Below are positions 62,412 to 64,000 of a stretch of DNA of 64,000 bases, one piece after another. The position numbers and the translations under genes were made by a program. The notes beneath the pieces were generated by a model, which saw nothing but the letters and a program-made list of their open reading frames with translations, had not been told where the DNA came from and searched no databases. How positions within the stretch are numbered: the stretch's first letter is position 1; each line of letters begins with the position of its first letter. The stretch lies in NCBI GenBank assembly GCA_964423745.1, contig CAYRGG010000016.1, positions 1-64,000 of the forward strand. The letters run 5' to 3'. This stretch comes from CAYRGG01 sp964423745 (GTDB taxonomy: Bacteria > Pseudomonadota > Gammaproteobacteria > Competibacterales > Competibacteraceae).

Positions 62412-62646
62412 GGATAATTAGCTTTCCGTAAGGGTTTTTCCAAGTACATCGAAGCATAGCGCTGCTCACCACCAGGTTCAATGCAGAATAACTATAAAAG
62501 AGTTGCTACTTTAATGAAATCTGCCTTGCCAATACCTAAGCTGGCGCAAATCGTAGCTTACTCTTCGCCATTGCAATCCCTCGTATCTCTGCTATTTGAA
62601 GAACATGACTGCGTTTTACGTCGCAGTCCTAAAACAAAGGGTTACC

Positions 62647-63438
62647 ATGTATCTAGAAACCATTACTCATTATCCTACGGGTGAAACCAAATCGACTCCA
62701 CTGGTGTTTGTACACGGAGCCTTTGCTGCTGCAGAAATCTGGGATGTGCATTTCTTACCTTACTTTGCTCAACACGGCTATCAAGCTCATGCCTTAAGTC
62801 TGCGTGGACACGGCGCCAGCGAGGGCCGAGCTAAGCTGCATCATTGGAAACTGGCAGATTATGTCGCCGACTTGACTGAAACCCTTCGGGACTTGCCGAA
62901 TGCCCCTATATTGATAGGTCATTCCATGGGCGGCATGGTTGTGCAAAAATACATAGAATCCCACCCGGCAGTCGGGGTGGTCTTGATGGCTTCTGTACCA
63001 CCCCAGGGTATCTTGGCGTCCCTCTGGGGTATGACCGTCAGCAACCCACTTTTGCTCTATAAAATTACCTTGATTCAGTCTTTTGGCGCTTCCTTTGCTG
63101 ATATGACAACATTGCGGGAAGCGATGTTCTCCAACAATACCCCCGACACTTGTCTTGCCCAGTATTTACCCAACATGCAGGAAGAATCAAACCGGGTAAC
63201 TTTGGACATGTTGGGCTGGGATCCACTTCGGTTGCTCCCTCGCCGTGGCTTACCCATGCTCGTTATGGGGGCAGCCCAGGATGCTTTTTTTTCTACCGGT
63301 TTGATGCACAGCATCGCCCGACATTACCACGCCGAAGTGGTGATTGTGCCAGAGATAGCCCACGCAATGATGCTAGAAGCCAACTGGCAACAAGCCGCTG
63401 AACCCTTGTTACATTGGTTAACTCATAAAGTAGGTTAG
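62647..63438 (+). CDS. Alpha/beta hydrolase
   Basis: A 263-residue alpha/beta-fold hydrolase. TPLVFVHGAFAAAEIWDVHF is the oxyanion-hole region, HALSLRGHGASEGRAKLHHW follows, and the nucleophile elbow is PILIGHSMGGMVVQKYIES (serine at about residue 99). The catalytic histidine is in VPEIAHAMMLEAN. The start ATG at 62647 has AAGGG five bases upstream; a TTG at 62596 is not needed. It is divergent from menF. Whether it is a MenH-like enzyme is not decided: size fits but key MenH motifs are not clear. Confidence 0.85.
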   Translation: MYLETITHYPTGETKSTPLVFVHGAFAAAEIWDVHFLPYFAQHGYQAHALSLRGHGASEGRAKLHHWKLADYVADLTETLRDLPNAPILIGHSMGGMVVQKYIESHPAVGVVLMASVPPQGILASLWGMTVSNPLLLYKITLIQSFGASFADMTTLREAMFSNNTPDTCLAQYLPNMQEESNRVTLDMLGWDPLRLLPRRGLPMLVMGAAQDAFFSTGLMHSIARHYHAEVVIVPEIAHAMMLEANWQQAAEPLLHWLTHKVG

Positions 63439-63528
63439 AGGTCAACGGTCACTTACCCCTAAGCACTATGGTATGATGAGCTAAAATTTCATGTTCCTTA
63501 AGAAGCTGTTTTAAAGGAGTCACTGCGT

Positions 63529-64000
63529 ATGCTGCTCAGTCCACGCACTTTTTTTAAACCAAAGGTAATCGGTGCTCCAGATCCTGTTCGCGAGATTCCC
63601 GCGAAACCCTCTCGTATGATCCATTTCTTCGATCCCAGCAATCCTAAGATGGCCGCCAAGGCCGGTGATATTGCTAAAAAGGTGGATATCTTATTGGGTA
63701 ATTTGGAAGATGCGGTGCCCATCGACCGCAAAGAAGCCGCTCGGGAGGGGCTTATCAAGATTGGCAAAGACGCCGATTTTGGTAGTACCCAGTTGTGGAC
63801 CCGCGTCAATAGCCTAGATAGCCCTTGGTTCTTGGATGATTTATTGCGTTTGGTAGGGGAAATTGGCGATAAATTAGATGTCATTATGCTGCCCAAGATT
63901 CAGGGACCCTGGGACATTTATTTTGTCGATCAGTTGCTTGCGCAGTTAGAAGCCAAAGCCGGTCTAAAACAACCTATTCTCGTACATGCCATTTTGGAAA
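63529..64000 (+). CDS. Malyl-CoA lyase/HpcH-HpaI-type CoA ester lyase (cut by right edge)
   Basis: The first 157 residues are visible. They read MLLSPRTFFKPKVIGAPDPV, then SRMIHFFDPSNPKMAAKAGD, KKVDILLGNLEDAVPIDRKE (LEDAV with the metal/CoA glutamate) and TQLWTRVNSLDSPWFLDDLL, then DVIMLPKIQGPWDIYFVDQL: the HpcH/HpaI aldolase pattern closest to L-malyl-CoA/beta-methylmalyl-CoA lyases. An AAAGGAG site lies eight bases before the ATG. The reaction cleaves malyl-CoA to glyoxylate and acetyl-CoA or the reverse. Citrate lyase beta subunit is an alternative. Partial, 3' end missing. Confidence 0.8.
   Translation, partial: MLLSPRTFFKPKVIGAPDPVREIPAKPSRMIHFFDPSNPKMAAKAGDIAKKVDILLGNLEDAVPIDRKEAAREGLIKIGKDADFGSTQLWTRVNSLDSPWFLDDLLRLVGEIGDKLDVIMLPKIQGPWDIYFVDQLLAQLEAKAGLKQPILVHAILE

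Noticed and set aside
63498..63896. 132-codon minus-strand frame at the right edge
   Set aside because: Antisense to the malyl-CoA-lyase-type gene, which has ribosome site and family motifs.
1..64000. CRISPR array, tRNA, rRNA, prophage or intact insertion sequence
   Set aside because: No regularly spaced repeats, cloverleaf-like segments, phage gene sets or complete transposase frames were found by reading.

Overview
The window is chromosomal DNA of a Gram-negative bacterium, most likely a gammaproteobacterium of moderate GC. The basis is a Pil-Chp type twitching/chemosensory cluster (PilG-, PilH-, PilI-, PilJ- and ChpA-like), outer-membrane genes (MlaA, an LpxL/HtrB acyltransferase, an LpxH-type phosphatase, a Slp-type lipoprotein, AmpG), class I fructose-bisphosphate aldolase and a menFDC menaquinone cluster. 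Genus cannot be decided from this sequence. I found no tRNA, rRNA, CRISPR array, intact transposase or prophage.

Layout. 1-4.6 kb: AT-rich, gene-poor accessory DNA with a TerD-family gene running off the left edge, a broken RDD-family membrane gene, a FemAB-like acyltransferase, a YbhN-like flippase and 1.3 kb without genes. 4.6-24.9 kb: ordinary housekeeping and envelope genes in short units: epimerase, AEC transporter, gcvT-gcvH, tpx, dgkA, a PfkB kinase, a glycosyltransferase with a PAP2 phosphatase, ampG, pyrE, a second glycosyltransferase beside an LpxH-type phosphatase, prmC, adk, ppa, a moaC-rnd pair, slp, bcp and an NDH-2-like oxidoreductase. 25.0-28.9 kb: two PIN-toxin modules, ddl, a retropepsin-like protease and an OB-fold exported protein. 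28.9-34.8 kb: the four-gene ligase-associated DNA-repair cluster (exonuclease, ATP-dependent ligase, DEXH helicase, PdeM), start codons overlapping or touching stop codons. A second diverged copy of the pdeM 3' end lies on the far side of one toxin module, which looks like an insertion scar.

34.9-36.5 kb: a PNPOx-like protein coupled to a 50-residue DUF2256 protein, then a lipoprotein alpha-carbonic anhydrase. 36.7-47.7 kb: a nine-gene minus-strand chemosensory operon. Its odd features are two near-identical PilH-type receivers flanking an exported protein built from two copies of a GYGGAIHNFKN domain, a PilG-like protein with an extra degenerate N-terminal domain, a ChpA-like kinase with an acidic tandem-repeat linker, and a terminal CheW protein with an aspartate-rich tail. 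No methyltransferase or methylesterase gene is present in the cluster. 48.1-50.4 kb: a frameshifted DUF433 antitoxin, then mlaA-DUF2007-lpxL.

50.4-53.0 kb: leuA with a long leader encoding a leucine-bearing leader peptide that overlaps a GC-rich hairpin, consistent with transcription attenuation, plus an unassigned minus-strand terminator that may end a small RNA. 53.0-58.0 kb: tspO-cls, class I aldolase and a secreted Ig-like/DUF11 repeat protein, with several strong hairpins between them. 58.1-64.0 kb: overlapping menF-menD-menC, a divergent alpha/beta hydrolase, and the start of a malyl-CoA-lyase-type gene cut by the right edge.

Many starts are not ATG (GTG or TTG); I moved several to a better-placed codon and say so in the entries.
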